Source: Criibacterium bergeronii
GTDB taxonomy: Bacteria; Bacillota; Clostridia; Peptostreptococcales; Filifactoraceae
Assembly: GCF_001693775.2 (NCBI RefSeq)
Contig: NZ_MBEW02000002.1
Coordinates: 62,001 to 126,000 of the forward strand
Direction: 5' to 3'
DNA length: 64,000 nt
A model generated the notes under the pieces. That model made no database searches, was not told where the DNA came from, and was given only the letters and a program-made list of their open reading frames with translations. Position 1 is the first letter of the stretch. Each line of letters starts with the position of its first letter. Positions 44,310 through 53,479 of the stretch are shown here, in pieces. The translations under genes and the position numbers were made by a program.

Positions 44310-45467
44310 TTATTCTTTAAAAAAGTCTCTTAGTTTATCTAGAAAGTTTTTGCTTTGTTCATTTACTTCTGAGCCTGTTATTTTAGCAAATTGTCTAAGT
44401 ACATCTTTTTGCTCATCGGATAAAGATTTTGGTACTTCTACTGTGATTTTGATTAGCTCATCACCACGACTTGAACCTCTTAAATATTTTATACCTTTAC
44501 CCTTCAGTCTAAATATTGTACCATTTTGAGTTCCTTCAGGTATTTTGTATTTTACTTTACCGTCAATAGTAGGTACTTCTACTTCATCACCAAGAGCTGC
44601 CTGCACAAATGTGATTGGCATATCGATGTGAATGTCATTGCCATTTCTTTTGAACAGTGGGTGAGGTTTAACAGTAACTATGACTTCTAAGTCACCGTTA
44701 GGACCGCCGTTATATCCACCTTGACCTTGATTTTGTACTCTTAATACATTTTGGTCGTCTATACCGGCTGGTATATCAAGTTTAACTTTACGTTTATTTT
44801 TAAGTCTGCCTGTGCCACCGCAGTGAGTACATTTTTCCAGTATTACTTCACCAGTGCCTCCGCAAGTAGGGCAAGGAGATTGGTTCATCATTGTGCCAAA
44901 CGGAGTACGTACAGTATTGCTTACATAACCTTGACCATGACAGGTTTCACAAGTTTTTTTAGAAGTACCGTCTTTTGCACCTGTACCCTTACAGAATTGG
45001 CAACTGTCCTCTACGGGGATTTCTAAATCCTTTGATACACCAAATGCTGCCTCTTCAAAGGAGATTGACAATCTGATACGAACAGTTTGTCCTTTTCTTG
45101 GAGATTTGCTGTTGTTTCTTTTTTGAGAAAAGCCACCTCCACCAAATCCTCCGCCAAAAAAGTCGCTGAATATATCTTCAAAGTCAAAGGAAGAGGAAGA
45201 AAATCCACCAAATCCTCCGGCACCAGCACTGCCACCATTGGTAAATGCGTCAGGTCCAAATCTATCATACTTGGCTCTTTTATCTTTATTTGATAATACT
45301 TCGTAAGCCTCGTTTATTTCTTTGAATTTTTCTTCTGCATCTTTGTTACCCTGATTTTTATCAGGATGATATTTCATAGCTAGTTTACGATAAGCTTTTT
45401 TTATGTCTTGCTCCGTTGCGTCTTTATTTACTCCAAGCAGCTCATAGTAGTCTTTTTTTTGTGCCAA
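44310..45467 (-). CDS. dnaJ: Chaperone DnaJ
   Basis: Hsp40 co-chaperone that delivers unfolded proteins to DnaK and stimulates its ATPase. Domain order in 385 residues is the full type I set: J domain with the HPD motif (KYHPDKNQ), Gly/Phe-rich linker, zinc-binding domain with four CxxCxGxG-type repeats ([32 protein letters not shown]), and C-terminal substrate-binding domains. The start is TTG at 45467 behind AGGTGGTG. It is the last gene of the operon, separated from dnaK by 195 bases that contain a hairpin. Confidence 0.97.
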   Translation of the reverse strand: MAQKKDYYELLGVNKDATEQDIKKAYRKLAMKYHPDKNQGNKDAEEKFKEINEAYEVLSNKDKRAKYDRFGPDAFTNGGSAGAGGFGGFSSSSFDFEDIFSDFFGGGFGGGGFSQKRNNSKSPRKGQTVRIRLSISFEEAAFGVSKDLEIPVEDSCQFCKGTGAKDGTSKKTCETCHGQGYVSNTVRTPFGTMMNQSPCPTCGGTGEVILEKCTHCGGTGRLKNKRKVKLDIPAGIDDQNVLRVQNQGQGGYNGGPNGDLEVIVTVKPHPLFKRNGNDIHIDMPITFVQAALGDEVEVPTIDGKVKYKIPEGTQNGTIFRLKGKGIKYLRGSSRGDELIKITVEVPKSLSDEQKDVLRQFAKITGSEVNEQSKNFLDKLRDFFKE

Positions 45468-45523
45468 ATTTAGTTCACCACCTTGTGTTAATACAAAATA
45501 CTAATCTTATAAATTAAAAGCGG

Positions 45524-45592
45524 GAGATATATCTGTAAAATTTATAATCACTTTGTAAAATAAAGCATTTAAAATAATAACAGATATATCCG
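45524..45592. other. Inverted repeat between dnaK and dnaJ
   Basis: GATATATCTGT (45526-45536) pairs with ACAGATATATC (45580-45590). No T run follows on the minus strand. It may be an RNA processing or partial attenuation site that lowers dnaJ relative to dnaK. Confidence 0.5.
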
Positions 45593-45662
45593 GCTAATTC
45601 AATGATTTATTTTTAAATATTTGTTAATTTTTTATATAAGATTAGTAAATGCTGCCTGATTA

Positions 45663-47534
45663 TTAATTATTTTTGTTATCGTCAGTTACATCTGTGAAGT
45701 CTGCGTCTACTACGTTATCTTCTGAATTTTGAGTGCCTTGGTTAGGAGCAGCTCCTTGCTGTGTCTGACCTTGAGCTGCTTGCCCAGCCTGCTGAGCTTG
45801 TTCATATATTTTTTGAGATATAGGTTCAAATGATTTCATAAGGGCATCTATTTTTTCTCTTATTTGTTCTGTAGTAGAGTTTGCATCGTCTTTTGTCTTT
45901 TTAAGGTCTTCTATAGCACCTTCAACGGCGGTTTTTTCGCCTTCTGTTGCTTTATCTGCTATATCGTTAAGAGATTTTTCCATCTGATAGATTGTGTTTT
46001 CAGCGTGGTTTACAGCCTCAACTCTTTCTTTTCTCTTTTTATCTTCTTCTTCGTGCATTTGAGCCTCTTTAACTTTTTTGTTGATTTCGTCTTCGGAAAG
46101 GTTAGTTGAAGAAGTGATTGTGATTTTATTTTCTTTACCAGTACCAAGGTCTTTCGCAGTAACGTGAACTATACCGTTTGAGTCTATATCAAATGTAACT
46201 TCTATTTGAGGTAAGCCTCTTCTTGCTGGTGGGATTTCGTCTAATCTAAATCTACCAAGTGTTACGTTGGCATCTGCAAATTCTCTTTCGCCTTGTAATA
46301 CGTGTATATCAACAGCTGTCTGATTATCTTCTGCTGTAGAGAATACTTGAGATTTTTTAGTAGGGATTGTAGTATTTCTTTCGATTATCTTAGTAAATAC
46401 TCCACCTAATGTTTCGATACCAAGTGATAATGGGGTAACATCAAGTAGCAATACGTCTTTAACATCACCTGCTAAGACACCTGCTTGTATAGCTGCACCT
46501 AAGGCTACACATTCATCAGGGTTGATATTTTTAGAAGGTTCTTTTCCTGTGAATTTCTTTATAGCGTCTTGAACTGCCGGTATTCTTGTAGAACCACCAA
46601 CTAGTAATATTTTAGCTAAGTCATTTACAGAAAGACCTGAGTCTTGAAGTGCTTTTCTTGTTGGCTCCATAGTTTGTTCTACTAGGTGAGCTGTCAATTT
46701 GTTGAATTCAGCTCTTGTGATATCCATATTTAAGTGCTTTGGACCTTCGGCAGTAGCTGTGATAAATGGTAGGTTTATGTTAGTTGTCAAAGTAGAGGAT
46801 AGTTCTTTTTTAGCTTTTTCTGCTTCGTCTTTAAGTCTTTGAGCGGACATTTTATCTTTTCTAAGGTCAACACCATCAGTTTTCATAAATTCTTCTGCTA
46901 TATAGTCAACTAAAACTTTATCGAAGTCGTCTCCGCCAAGTCTGTTGTTACCGTTTGTAGCTAAAACTTCAAATGTTCCATCTGCTATTTCAAGTATGCT
47001 GACATCGAATGTACCACCACCAAGGTCAAATACTAAGACTTTTTCATCAGATGTGTCTTTGTCTACGCCGTAGGCTAGGGCTGCTGCTGTTGGTTCGTTG
47101 ATTATTCTTTTAACTTCAAGACCTGCAATTTTACCGGCATCTTTAGTAGCTTGTCTTTGAGCATCTGTAAAGTATGCAGGAACTGTTATAACTGCTTCTG
47201 TTACTTTTTCGCCAAGGTAGCTTTCAGCATCGGCTTTTAATTTTTGTAAGATTATTGCTGATATTTCCTGAGGAGTGTAATTTTTACCATCTATATCAAC
47301 TTTATAATCTCTACCCATTTCTCTTTTTATAGAGGATATTGTTCTATCAGGGTTTGTAACTGCTTGTCTTTTTGCTGGTTCTCCGACTATTCTTTCCCCG
47401 TCTTTAGTAAATGCTACTACTGATGGAGTGGTTCTCATACCTTCTCTATTTGTTATTACTACTGCCTCTCCGCCTTCCATTACTGCGACGCAAGAGTTTG
47501 TTGTTCCTAAATCTATTCCTATTGTTTTACTCAT
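45663..47534 (-). CDS. dnaK: Chaperone DnaK
   Basis: Hsp70 chaperone, 623 residues. The N-terminal ATPase domain shows [30 protein letters not shown] and [12 protein letters not shown]; the substrate domain starts after the [16 protein letters not shown] linker; a helical lid and a Gln/Gly-rich tail end it. No 24-residue insertion of Gram-negative type is seen in the first quadrant, in line with a Firmicute. GGAGG precedes the ATG. Operon member with hrcA, grpE and dnaJ, controlled by the CIRCE site upstream of hrcA. Confidence 0.98.
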   Translation of the reverse strand: MSKTIGIDLGTTNSCVAVMEGGEAVVITNREGMRTTPSVVAFTKDGERIVGEPAKRQAVTNPDRTISSIKREMGRDYKVDIDGKNYTPQEISAIILQKLKADAESYLGEKVTEAVITVPAYFTDAQRQATKDAGKIAGLEVKRIINEPTAAALAYGVDKDTSDEKVLVFDLGGGTFDVSILEIADGTFEVLATNGNNRLGGDDFDKVLVDYIAEEFMKTDGVDLRKDKMSAQRLKDEAEKAKKELSSTLTTNINLPFITATAEGPKHLNMDITRAEFNKLTAHLVEQTMEPTRKALQDSGLSVNDLAKILLVGGSTRIPAVQDAIKKFTGKEPSKNINPDECVALGAAIQAGVLAGDVKDVLLLDVTPLSLGIETLGGVFTKIIERNTTIPTKKSQVFSTAEDNQTAVDIHVLQGEREFADANVTLGRFRLDEIPPARRGLPQIEVTFDIDSNGIVHVTAKDLGTGKENKITITSSTNLSEDEINKKVKEAQMHEEEDKKRKERVEAVNHAENTIYQMEKSLNDIADKATEGEKTAVEGAIEDLKKTKDDANSTTEQIREKIDALMKSFEPISQKIYEQAQQAGQAAQGQTQQGAAPNQGTQNSEDNVVDADFTDVTDDNKNN

Positions 47535-47614
47535 TAGTAAATTCCTCCGATTTTTAAGTTTTTTTAATTAAAATTATATTATTGTTTTATACTTTTAAAG
47601 ATAAGTGTTTATTT

Positions 47615-48259
47615 CTAGTTTGAAACCTTAACCATCGCTGCTCTAAGCACCTTGTCTTTAAGCTTGTAGCCTTTTTGCAATACCTCTAATACCATTCCTG
47701 GGGTATCAGCTTCTTCTTGCATAACTGCGTGGTGAAAATTTGGGTCAAACGGCTGGTCTTTAGCCTCTATATCTTGCAGACCATATTTTTTAAGTGTATC
47801 AATTAGTTGTTTTTGGATTAATTCAACTCCTTTATATAATGGGTCGTCCTTGTTTTCCTCTATGCTAATGGCACGCTCGAAATTGTCCAGTACAGTGATT
47901 AAGTCGGACATTATTTTTTCATTGGCAAAGACTGTAATGTCTTGCATTTCTTTTGCGGTACGTTTTTTGTAGTTCATAAATTCTGCTTGAGTTCTTTGAG
48001 CTAAGTCTTTCATCTGCTCAGCCTGTTTAGTAAGTTCATCGATTTTTTTACTTTTTTCATCTTCCAAACTAATTTGTGCGTCATTATTTTGCTCTGATTT
48101 TTGGTCAATGTCCATTTCAGACACTTGCTCTTGCGAATTTTCGGTATTTGGTGTTTCGTCATTTGGACTAACACTGTCTAGTTCAGTATCGTTTGGATTT
48201 ACAGCTGTATCTTCAGGATTTATAAGTTCCTTATCATCAATATTATTAATTTCAGCCAT
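47615..48259 (-). CDS. grpE: Nucleotide exchange factor GrpE
   Basis: Exchange factor that releases ADP from DnaK. The 214-residue protein begins with an unusually long acidic low-complexity part (about residues 1-70, rich in Asp, Asn and Glu), then the long dimerising helix and the C-terminal beta domain with NFERAISIEENKDDPLYKGVELIQKQL and FDPNFHHAVMQEE. AAGGAGG precedes the ATG. It lies 18 bases behind hrcA. Confidence 0.96.
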   Translation of the reverse strand: MAEINNIDDKELINPEDTAVNPNDTELDSVSPNDETPNTENSQEQVSEMDIDQKSEQNNDAQISLEDEKSKKIDELTKQAEQMKDLAQRTQAEFMNYKKRTAKEMQDITVFANEKIMSDLITVLDNFERAISIEENKDDPLYKGVELIQKQLIDTLKKYGLQDIEAKDQPFDPNFHHAVMQEEADTPGMVLEVLQKGYKLKDKVLRAAMVKVSN

Positions 48260-48277
48260 TTTCCCTCCTTAAATTTT

Positions 48278-49312
48278 TCACAACTTATCATTAAGATATT
48301 TTGTAATATAATTAATCAATGTAAATACTTTTTTATAATCCATCCTTCTAGGACCGATTATGCCAATTTTTGCTAATGATGAGTCATTTTCATCAAAATT
48401 AGCTGTCAGTATTGAGTAATTGTCAAACAAATCTCCCATAGACTTGTCGCCTATAATTATGTTTACATTATCCTTTTCTATCCCCTTAGTCTTAACTATG
48501 TCAACTAAACTATTTTTATCCTCAATCAATGTGAAGAATGATTTTGCAATGCCAATATCATTAAATTCAGGATAGTTAAAAATATTATTGGCTCCATTTA
48601 GCATTATGCTTAGTGGGCCTGAATTGTCTATATTTTTATCTAATGTTTTCATAATATTTTCAAAGAAAACATCGTAGGAATGTATCTCCTCTTTAACATA
48701 GGAACTTAATGTGTCTCCAAGCTCGTATATGCTTTTTCCTACAATATTACCTGATATACTAGTTGAAATTAAATCAAGCTTTTCTTTAGAAATGCTGTTT
48801 CCTACATTAATGATATCGTTGTGAACTTTTCCATCTTCCATTACTATTATCATTACAACTAGATATTCAGAAATAGGGACTAATTCAAAATGTTTTATTA
48901 AATTTTTCTTTCGTTTTGTCTCTTTGTTTAAAATAGCTATTGAAGTGTAACTGGTAAGATTGCTGAGCAACTTTACAGTTTCATTTAAAAGGTCATCTAT
49001 CTTGCATATGTTAGAGTTTAAAACTTCTTCGATAGTATCTATTTCATCATGCTTAATTGGCTCTGTCTGCATAAGTTCATCCACATACAGGGAGTAGGCA
49101 TTTTGAGATGGCACCCTTCCTGCTGACACATAAGGTTGAACCAAATAGCCAAGCTCCTCTAGGTCGGACATTTCATTTCTTATCGTAGCTGCACTTAAAT
49201 TAAGCTCGGTATTTTTTGAAATTGTCCTTGAACCTACAGGCTCGCCGGAGCTTATATATTCTTCAATTATTAATTGAAGTATTTTTAATTTCCTTTCTGA
49301 TAGTTTATTCAT
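48278..49312 (-). CDS. hrcA: Heat-inducible transcription repressor HrcA
   Basis: Repressor of class I heat-shock genes; binds the CIRCE operator and is kept active by GroE. The winged-helix N-terminus (LSERKLKILQLIIEEYISSGEPVGSRTISKN and LSAATIRNEMSDLEELGYL) and the C-terminal GAF-like domain are visible over 344 residues. It is first in the operon, right behind its own CIRCE, so it is autoregulated. A CGGAG site precedes ATG 49312. Confidence 0.97.
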   Translation of the reverse strand: MNKLSERKLKILQLIIEEYISSGEPVGSRTISKNTELNLSAATIRNEMSDLEELGYLVQPYVSAGRVPSQNAYSLYVDELMQTEPIKHDEIDTIEEVLNSNICKIDDLLNETVKLLSNLTSYTSIAILNKETKRKKNLIKHFELVPISEYLVVMIIVMEDGKVHNDIINVGNSISKEKLDLISTSISGNIVGKSIYELGDTLSSYVKEEIHSYDVFFENIMKTLDKNIDNSGPLSIMLNGANNIFNYPEFNDIGIAKSFFTLIEDKNSLVDIVKTKGIEKDNVNIIIGDKSMGDLFDNYSILTANFDENDSSLAKIGIIGPRRMDYKKVFTLINYITKYLNDKL

Positions 49313-49345
49313 AATAATTCTCCGTTTATAATATTACGGGTTTTG

Positions 49346-49372
49346 TTAGCACTCTTTAATATAGAGTGATAA
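49346..49372. promoter_or_regulatory. CIRCE operator
   Basis: TTAGCACTC, nine bases, GAGTGATAA: the HrcA-binding inverted repeat with one mismatch in the right arm (C to A). It lies 34 bases upstream of the hrcA start, downstream of the promoter. Confidence 0.93.
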
Positions 49373-49382
49373 CTATATTATT

Positions 49383-49411
49383 AAGATATCATTTTTAATA
49401 TCAAAAGTCAA
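49383..49411 (-). promoter_or_regulatory. Promoter of the hrcA operon
   Basis: On the minus strand TTGACT (complement of 49406-49411), a 17-base spacer and TATCTT (complement of 49383-49388) form a vegetative promoter; the CIRCE element follows immediately. The rest of 49412-49619 is AT-rich without a gene. Confidence 0.72.
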
Positions 49412-49619
49412 TAGAAATCATAAAAAATATTAAAAAATTATAAAAATTTGAGTAATAATAAGTGTAATATATAAATGAATGAAGGAAAATTTTATGTAAA
49501 GTGTTTACTAAAAATTAAAATTTTAAAAATATTATATTGATAAATTTTAAATTTTAACTTAATATTTAGCTGAAAGAAAAAAAACTAATAAAAAAATGCA
49601 AATTAGAAGGTAAAATTTC

Positions 49620-49648
49620 TTGACATAAAGCACCTTTTATGGTAAAGT
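49620..49648 (+). promoter_or_regulatory. Promoter of the rpmG-secE-nusG-ribosomal protein run
   Basis: Perfect -35 TTGACA (49620-49625), a 17-base spacer and TAAAGT (49643-49648). The start of rpmG lies about 80 bases downstream. Confidence 0.78.
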
Positions 49649-49729
49649 GTGTAGATGGTGTTTGACACCACAACCAATCTATTTTATATTAACAATTCCT
49701 TCTATTATTTAGTTTATTAGGAGGTAGAA

Positions 49730-49879
49730 ATGAGAGTTAAAGTTACCCTGGCTTGTCAGGAATGCAAAAACAGAAATTACAACACTACAAAAAACAAGAA
49801 AAATGACCCCGACAGAATTGAACTAGAGAAGTATTGCAAGTTCTGTAAAAAGCACACAGTTCACAAGGAAACTAAATAG
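49730..49879 (+). CDS. rpmG: 50S ribosomal protein L33
   Basis: A 49-residue protein, too short for ordinary gene lists. [17 protein letters not shown] and the second pair in YCKFCKKHT give the two CxxC zinc motifs, so this is the zinc-binding (C+) form of L33. AGGAGG lies five bases upstream. It stands directly before secE, the usual bacterial arrangement. Zinc-free paralogues often exist elsewhere in Firmicutes; none is in the window. Confidence 0.96.
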   Translation: MRVKVTLACQECKNRNYNTTKNKKNDPDRIELEKYCKFCKKHTVHKETK

Positions 49880-49898
49880 TTAAAAAGGGTGTGAAGAC

Positions 49899-50150
49899 TT
49901 GGCTGAAACTAGTAATGAAGTAAAAAAACAACAAGTGAAAACTCTAACGCCCGAGGAACCTAAAGAGCATAAATCTTTGGCGACTTCTTTCAAGGAAACT
50001 AGAATGGAGCTTAATAAAGTTCATTGGCCTAAACCTGAAGAATTAAAGAAATACACAGCAGTTGTTGTAGCTACAGTGTTATTTTTTAGCGTGGTAATTT
50101 ATATTATCGACTCTGCTTTAGGTTATGCTATATCTTTACTAGTAAAATAA
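49899..50150 (+). CDS. secE: Preprotein translocase subunit SecE
   Basis: Essential small subunit of the Sec translocon. The 83-residue protein has the amphipathic helix segment SFKETRMELNKVHWPKPEELKKYT, which is the SecE signature, and one C-terminal membrane helix (VVVATVLFFSVVIYIIDSALGYAI). The start is TTG, with only a weak Shine-Dalgarno (AAAGGGTG). Lies between rpmG and nusG as expected. Confidence 0.96.
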   Translation: MAETSNEVKKQQVKTLTPEEPKEHKSLATSFKETRMELNKVHWPKPEELKKYTAVVVATVLFFSVVIYIIDSALGYAISLLVK

Positions 50151-50159
50151 GGAGGATAT

Positions 50160-50693
50160 ATGCAGGAAAAAGGTGAAATGCTTTGGTATGTTATTCACAC
50201 ATATTCAGGCTACGAAAACAAAGTTAAAGCGTCGCTTGAAAAAATGGTTGAAAATTTATCAATGCAAGATGATATTGAGCAAGTAGTTATACCAGAAGAA
50301 ACAGTTGTAGAAGTAAGAAATGGCAAAGAAAAATCTAGACAAAGGAAATTATTCCCCGGATATGTACTTGTAAAAATGAATGTAACAGATAAATCTTGGT
50401 ATGTCGTAAGAAATACTAAGGGAGTTACAGGATTTGTAGGTACTACATCTAAGCCGATACCGCTTACTGAGCAAGAAGTTGAAGATATGCACTTAGAAGA
50501 CAGTGTACAAATAACTAATCTAGACTTCCAAGAAGAAGATAGAGTGCTAATTACAGGTGGACCGTTTGCAGACATCGAAGGCGTTATCAAGGCTATTATG
50601 CCGGATAAAAATATGGTAAAAGCCGAGATATTGATGTTCAGAAAACCAACACTAATTGAACTTGGAGTTTCTCAAATCAAAAAATTATCTTAA
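50160..50693 (+). CDS. nusG: Transcription termination/antitermination protein NusG
   Basis: Elongation factor that binds RNA polymerase and couples it to Rho or the ribosome. 177 residues with the NGN domain (WYVIHTYSGYENKVKASLEK, LFPGYVLVKM) and the C-terminal KOW domain (EEDRVLITGGPFADIEGVI). AGGAGG precedes the ATG. It is the link between the translocon gene and the L11-L1 operon. Confidence 0.97.
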   Translation: MQEKGEMLWYVIHTYSGYENKVKASLEKMVENLSMQDDIEQVVIPEETVVEVRNGKEKSRQRKLFPGYVLVKMNVTDKSWYVVRNTKGVTGFVGTTSKPIPLTEQEVEDMHLEDSVQITNLDFQEEDRVLITGGPFADIEGVIKAIMPDKNMVKAEILMFRKPTLIELGVSQIKKLS

Positions 50694-50712
50694 GGGATGA
50701 GGGGGTGCACAG

Positions 50713-51138
50713 ATGGCAAAGAAAATCATAGGACAAATTAAATTACAAATACCAGCAGGAAAAGCTACACCTGCTCCACCAGTTGGACCTGCACTAGGAC
50801 AACACGGTGTAAATATAATGGCTTTTACAAAGGAATTCAATGCTAAAACAGCAGACCAGGCTGGAATGATAATACCAGTAGTTATATCCGTATATCAGGA
50901 TAGGTCTTTCAGTTTTATCACAAAAACTCCACCAGCTGCAGTTTTAATTAAAAAAGCTGTTAAGATTGAGTCAGGTTCAGGTGAGCCAAACAAAAAGAAA
51001 GTAGCTAAGATAACAAAAGCACAGTTAAAAGAAATAGCAGAATTAAAACTTAAAGACCTCAACGCAGCATCAGTTGAATCAGCTATGAGTATGATAGCTG
51101 GTACAGCAAGAAGCATGGGAGTTACAGTAGAAGAATAG
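50713..51138 (+). CDS. rplK: 50S ribosomal protein L11
   Basis: L11 forms the base of the GTPase-associated centre with 23S rRNA. The 141-residue protein contains the [30 protein letters not shown]-terminal domain and the C-terminal RNA-binding domain ending SMGVTVEE. It follows nusG by 19 bases. Confidence 0.98.
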   Translation: MAKKIIGQIKLQIPAGKATPAPPVGPALGQHGVNIMAFTKEFNAKTADQAGMIIPVVISVYQDRSFSFITKTPPAAVLIKKAVKIESGSGEPNKKKVAKITKAQLKEIAELKLKDLNAASVESAMSMIAGTARSMGVTVEE

Positions 51139-51198
51139 TTTTATTTATAGATTGGTGGGAGGAAATTTTATTTACCGTTATTACCACGAGGAGGAAAT

Positions 51199-51897
51199 AT
51201 GGCAAAAGTTGGTAAGAGATATAAGGAAGACCTTAAAAAGTATGATCCTCATAATCTTTACGATGCCTCAGAAGCCTTAGCAAAGGTATGCGAAATGGGT
51301 ACAGCTAAATTTGATGAAACTGTTGAAGTACACATCAGATTAGGTGTTGACTCAAGACACGCAGACCAACAAGTTAGAGGAGCAGTAGTGCTACCTCACG
51401 GTACAGGAAAAACTAAAAGAGTTTTAGTTTTTGCTAAAGGTGACAAGGCTAAAGAAGCTGAAGATGCAGGAGCAGACTTTGTAGGTGCAGAAGATATGGT
51501 ACAAAAAATCCAGAGTGAAAACTGGTTTGACTATGATGTTATAGTTGCTACACCTGATATGATGGGTGTTATAGGTAGATTAGGTAAAGTGCTTGGACCT
51601 AAAGGTTTAATGCCTAACCCAAAATCCGGAACAGTAACTATGGACGTAGCGAAAGCAATAGAAGAAATTAAAGCAGGTAAAGTTGAATACAGACTAGACA
51701 AAGCTAATATTGCTCACGTTATCATAGGAAAAGTATCCTTTGGACAGGAAAAACTATTTGCAAACTTTAAAACACTTATGGATGCAATAGTTAAAGCTAA
51801 ACCATCTGCTGCTAAGGGTCAATACTTAAAGAGCGTTACTACAGCTAGCACAATGGGACCTGGAGTAAAGGTTAACCCAGTTAGAATAAACGACTAA
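51199..51897 (+). CDS. rplA: 50S ribosomal protein L1
   Basis: L1 binds the mobile stalk of 23S rRNA near the E site. 232 residues with the typical [41 protein letters not shown] and [18 protein letters not shown] segments. GAGGAGG lies just upstream of the ATG. rplK and rplA form a unit before the L10 leader. Confidence 0.98.
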   Translation: MAKVGKRYKEDLKKYDPHNLYDASEALAKVCEMGTAKFDETVEVHIRLGVDSRHADQQVRGAVVLPHGTGKTKRVLVFAKGDKAKEAEDAGADFVGAEDMVQKIQSENWFDYDVIVATPDMMGVIGRLGKVLGPKGLMPNPKSGTVTMDVAKAIEEIKAGKVEYRLDKANIAHVIIGKVSFGQEKLFANFKTLMDAIVKAKPSAAKGQYLKSVTTASTMGPGVKVNPVRIND

Positions 51898-51905
51898 TAA
51901 AAAAT

Positions 51906-52016
51906 TTAATACGCCAAAGACGGTAGGAGCTAAGGCTTAAAATACAATCCTATTTAGGCAATTAGATGAAAATCTCTAACCTATTTGTCCGTCTTTTGCG
52001 ATGAATAGGTTTTTTA
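51906..52016 (+). ncRNA. L10 leader with intrinsic attenuator
   Basis: Autoregulatory mRNA leader bound by the L10-L7/L12 complex. CGCCAAAGACGG (51912-51923) can pair with CCGTCTTTTGCG (51989-52000), forming the outer stem around the GGTAGGAGC...CTTAA...ATCCT core typical of L10 leaders. AACCTATT (51978-51985) and AATAGGTT (52004-52011), followed by a T run, form a terminator whose loop contains the 3' strand of the outer stem. The two structures are therefore mutually exclusive, the basis of an attenuator. Confidence 0.85.
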
Positions 52017-52046
52017 TTGAAAAAAATTAATAAGGAGGTGCAATTC

Positions 52047-52586
52047 GTGGGCGAAAAAGCAATAAAAGAAAAAGAGCAAATTGTTAGCAATATAGTTGAA
52101 AGCATCAAAAACTCTCAATCTTGCATAGTTGTTAACTATAAAGGACTAACAGTAGCAGAAGATACAGAGCTTAGAAGTAAATTTAGAGAAGCAGGCGTTG
52201 AGTACAAAGTATTAAAAAATACAATGGTAAGACGTGCAGCAGCTCAAATAGGCAATATGGAAATGTTTGATGACGTTAATCTAGTTGGTGCAAATGCCTT
52301 TGCATTTGGTGTAAACGATCCAGTTGCTCCAGCAAAAATCGTTAAGGATTTTGCAAAAACACACCCAAAATTGGAACTGAAGATGGGATATGTTGAAGGC
52401 GAATATTATGATGCTGATAAGCTTATGGCATTGGCAAATATACCATCAAGAGAAGAACTTATCGCAAAATTACTTGGCAGCTTAAAAGCTCCTATGTCAA
52501 ACTTCGTGTACTTGTTATCTGCAGTAGCAGACAAAAAGCAAGCTGACGAACCAGCAGCAGAAGCTGCTCCAGTAACAGAAGAATAA
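52047..52586 (+). CDS. rplJ: 50S ribosomal protein L10
   Basis: L10 anchors the L7/L12 stalk on the ribosome. The GTG at 52047 is chosen as start because AAGGAGGTG lies six bases upstream; an ATG-like start 30 bases earlier would include the leader terminator. The 179-residue protein shows SCIVVNYKGLTVAEDTELRSKFREAGVEYKVLKNTMVRRA and ends in an alanine-rich tail. It is controlled by the leader before it. Confidence 0.97.
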   Translation: MGEKAIKEKEQIVSNIVESIKNSQSCIVVNYKGLTVAEDTELRSKFREAGVEYKVLKNTMVRRAAAQIGNMEMFDDVNLVGANAFAFGVNDPVAPAKIVKDFAKTHPKLELKMGYVEGEYYDADKLMALANIPSREELIAKLLGSLKAPMSNFVYLLSAVADKKQADEPAAEAAPVTEE

Positions 52587-52616
52587 TTATAAAATATAAA
52601 AATACGGAGGGTTAAA

Positions 52617-52988
52617 ATGAATATAGAACAAATATTAGAAGCAATTGAAAACATGAAAGTTCTTGAATTAAATGAATTAGTTAAAGCTGCTGAAGAAAAA
52701 TTTGGCGTATCTGCATCTGCACCAGTAGTAATGGGTGGAGCAGTAGCAGCTGGAGATGGCGGAGCAGCTGAAGAAAAAACTGAATTTGATGTTATCTTAA
52801 CTGATGCTGGCTCTTCTAAAGTTGGCGTTATCAAAGTAGTAAGAGAAATCACAGGTCTTGGTCTTAAAGACGCTAAAGATCTTGTAGATGGAGCTCCAAA
52901 GCCAGTTAAAGAAGGTGCATCTAAAGAAGAAGCTGAAGAAATCAAAGGTAAACTTGAAGCAGCTGGAGCAAAAGCAGAAGTTAAATAG
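52617..52988 (+). CDS. rplL: 50S ribosomal protein L7/L12
   Basis: Stalk protein that recruits translational GTPases. 123 residues: N-terminal dimerisation helix, Ala/Gly hinge ([20 protein letters not shown]) and C-terminal globular domain ([33 protein letters not shown]). CGGAGGG precedes the ATG. A strong terminator follows. rpoB, the usual next gene, is absent from the window. Confidence 0.98.
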   Translation: MNIEQILEAIENMKVLELNELVKAAEEKFGVSASAPVVMGGAVAAGDGGAAEEKTEFDVILTDAGSSKVGVIKVVREITGLGLKDAKDLVDGAPKPVKEGASKEEAEEIKGKLEAAGAKAEVK

Positions 52989-53010
52989 TTTTAAAAATAC
53001 TTTAAAAATC

Positions 53011-53043
53011 AATCCCATGGATAGTATCCATGGGATTTTTTGA
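53011..53043 (+). terminator. Terminator of the ribosomal protein operon
   Basis: AATCCCATGGAT (53011-53022) pairs perfectly with ATCCATGGGATT (53026-53037), followed by five or six Ts. It ends the operon 23 bases behind the rplL stop. Confidence 0.95.
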
Positions 53044-53280
53044 TATGAAAGAGATTGGTTCTATGATATCTGTTGGGGGAGGTAACCCTCAGCAGATTTT
53101 TTTGGGTTCTTTGTCAACTGTTGTGGGATAGAAATTTGTGATATAAGAGATGCATTACAATGCGTAGGAGTTGGAAAATAAGAACAAGAGTAGATAACAC
53201 GAAAGATTCATAAGTTTACAAAGTAATTGAGTAATAGTATAATTTAGAAAAATATATTAGAAATTTATAAAGATTACAGG
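53044..53280. other. Accessory patch without a gene
   Basis: No gene is visible. A sequence at 53104-53131 (GGGTTCTTTGTCAACTGTTG...) resembles the terminal repeat of ISL3-family elements, but no transposase accompanies it. The lower G+C patchwork continues to the second MITE-like copy. Confidence 0.35.
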
Positions 53281-53404
53281 CTTATACTAAATTACTTTGA
53301 AAATTGTAGAATACATATTAAAAAGAAATTTATGCCACTATCTTATGCAAAAATTTTTGTAATGAAAAATAATACTATATTTTCTTATGAAAGTCAGTAT
53401 TAGA
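53281..53404 (-). repeat. MITE-like repeat, copy B
   Basis: Inverse copy of 44155-44249 over about 95 bases, extended here to roughly 123 bases with outer ends CTTATACTAA (53281) and, on the other strand, CTAATACTGAC (53402). These ends resemble the termini of the IS630 relics, so it may be a non-autonomous derivative mobilised by IS630. No coding capacity. Confidence 0.8.
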
Positions 53405-53479
53405 ATTTATTTTGGCGACTTTTAGGTTGAGATGTTTTGAAAATAAAGAACTTAAAAAATAAAATTTAAGGAGCTGGCA

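Noticed and set aside
53104-53131. ISL3-type terminal repeat
   Set aside because: Resemblance is from memory, no partner end or transposase is visible, so no element can be claimed.
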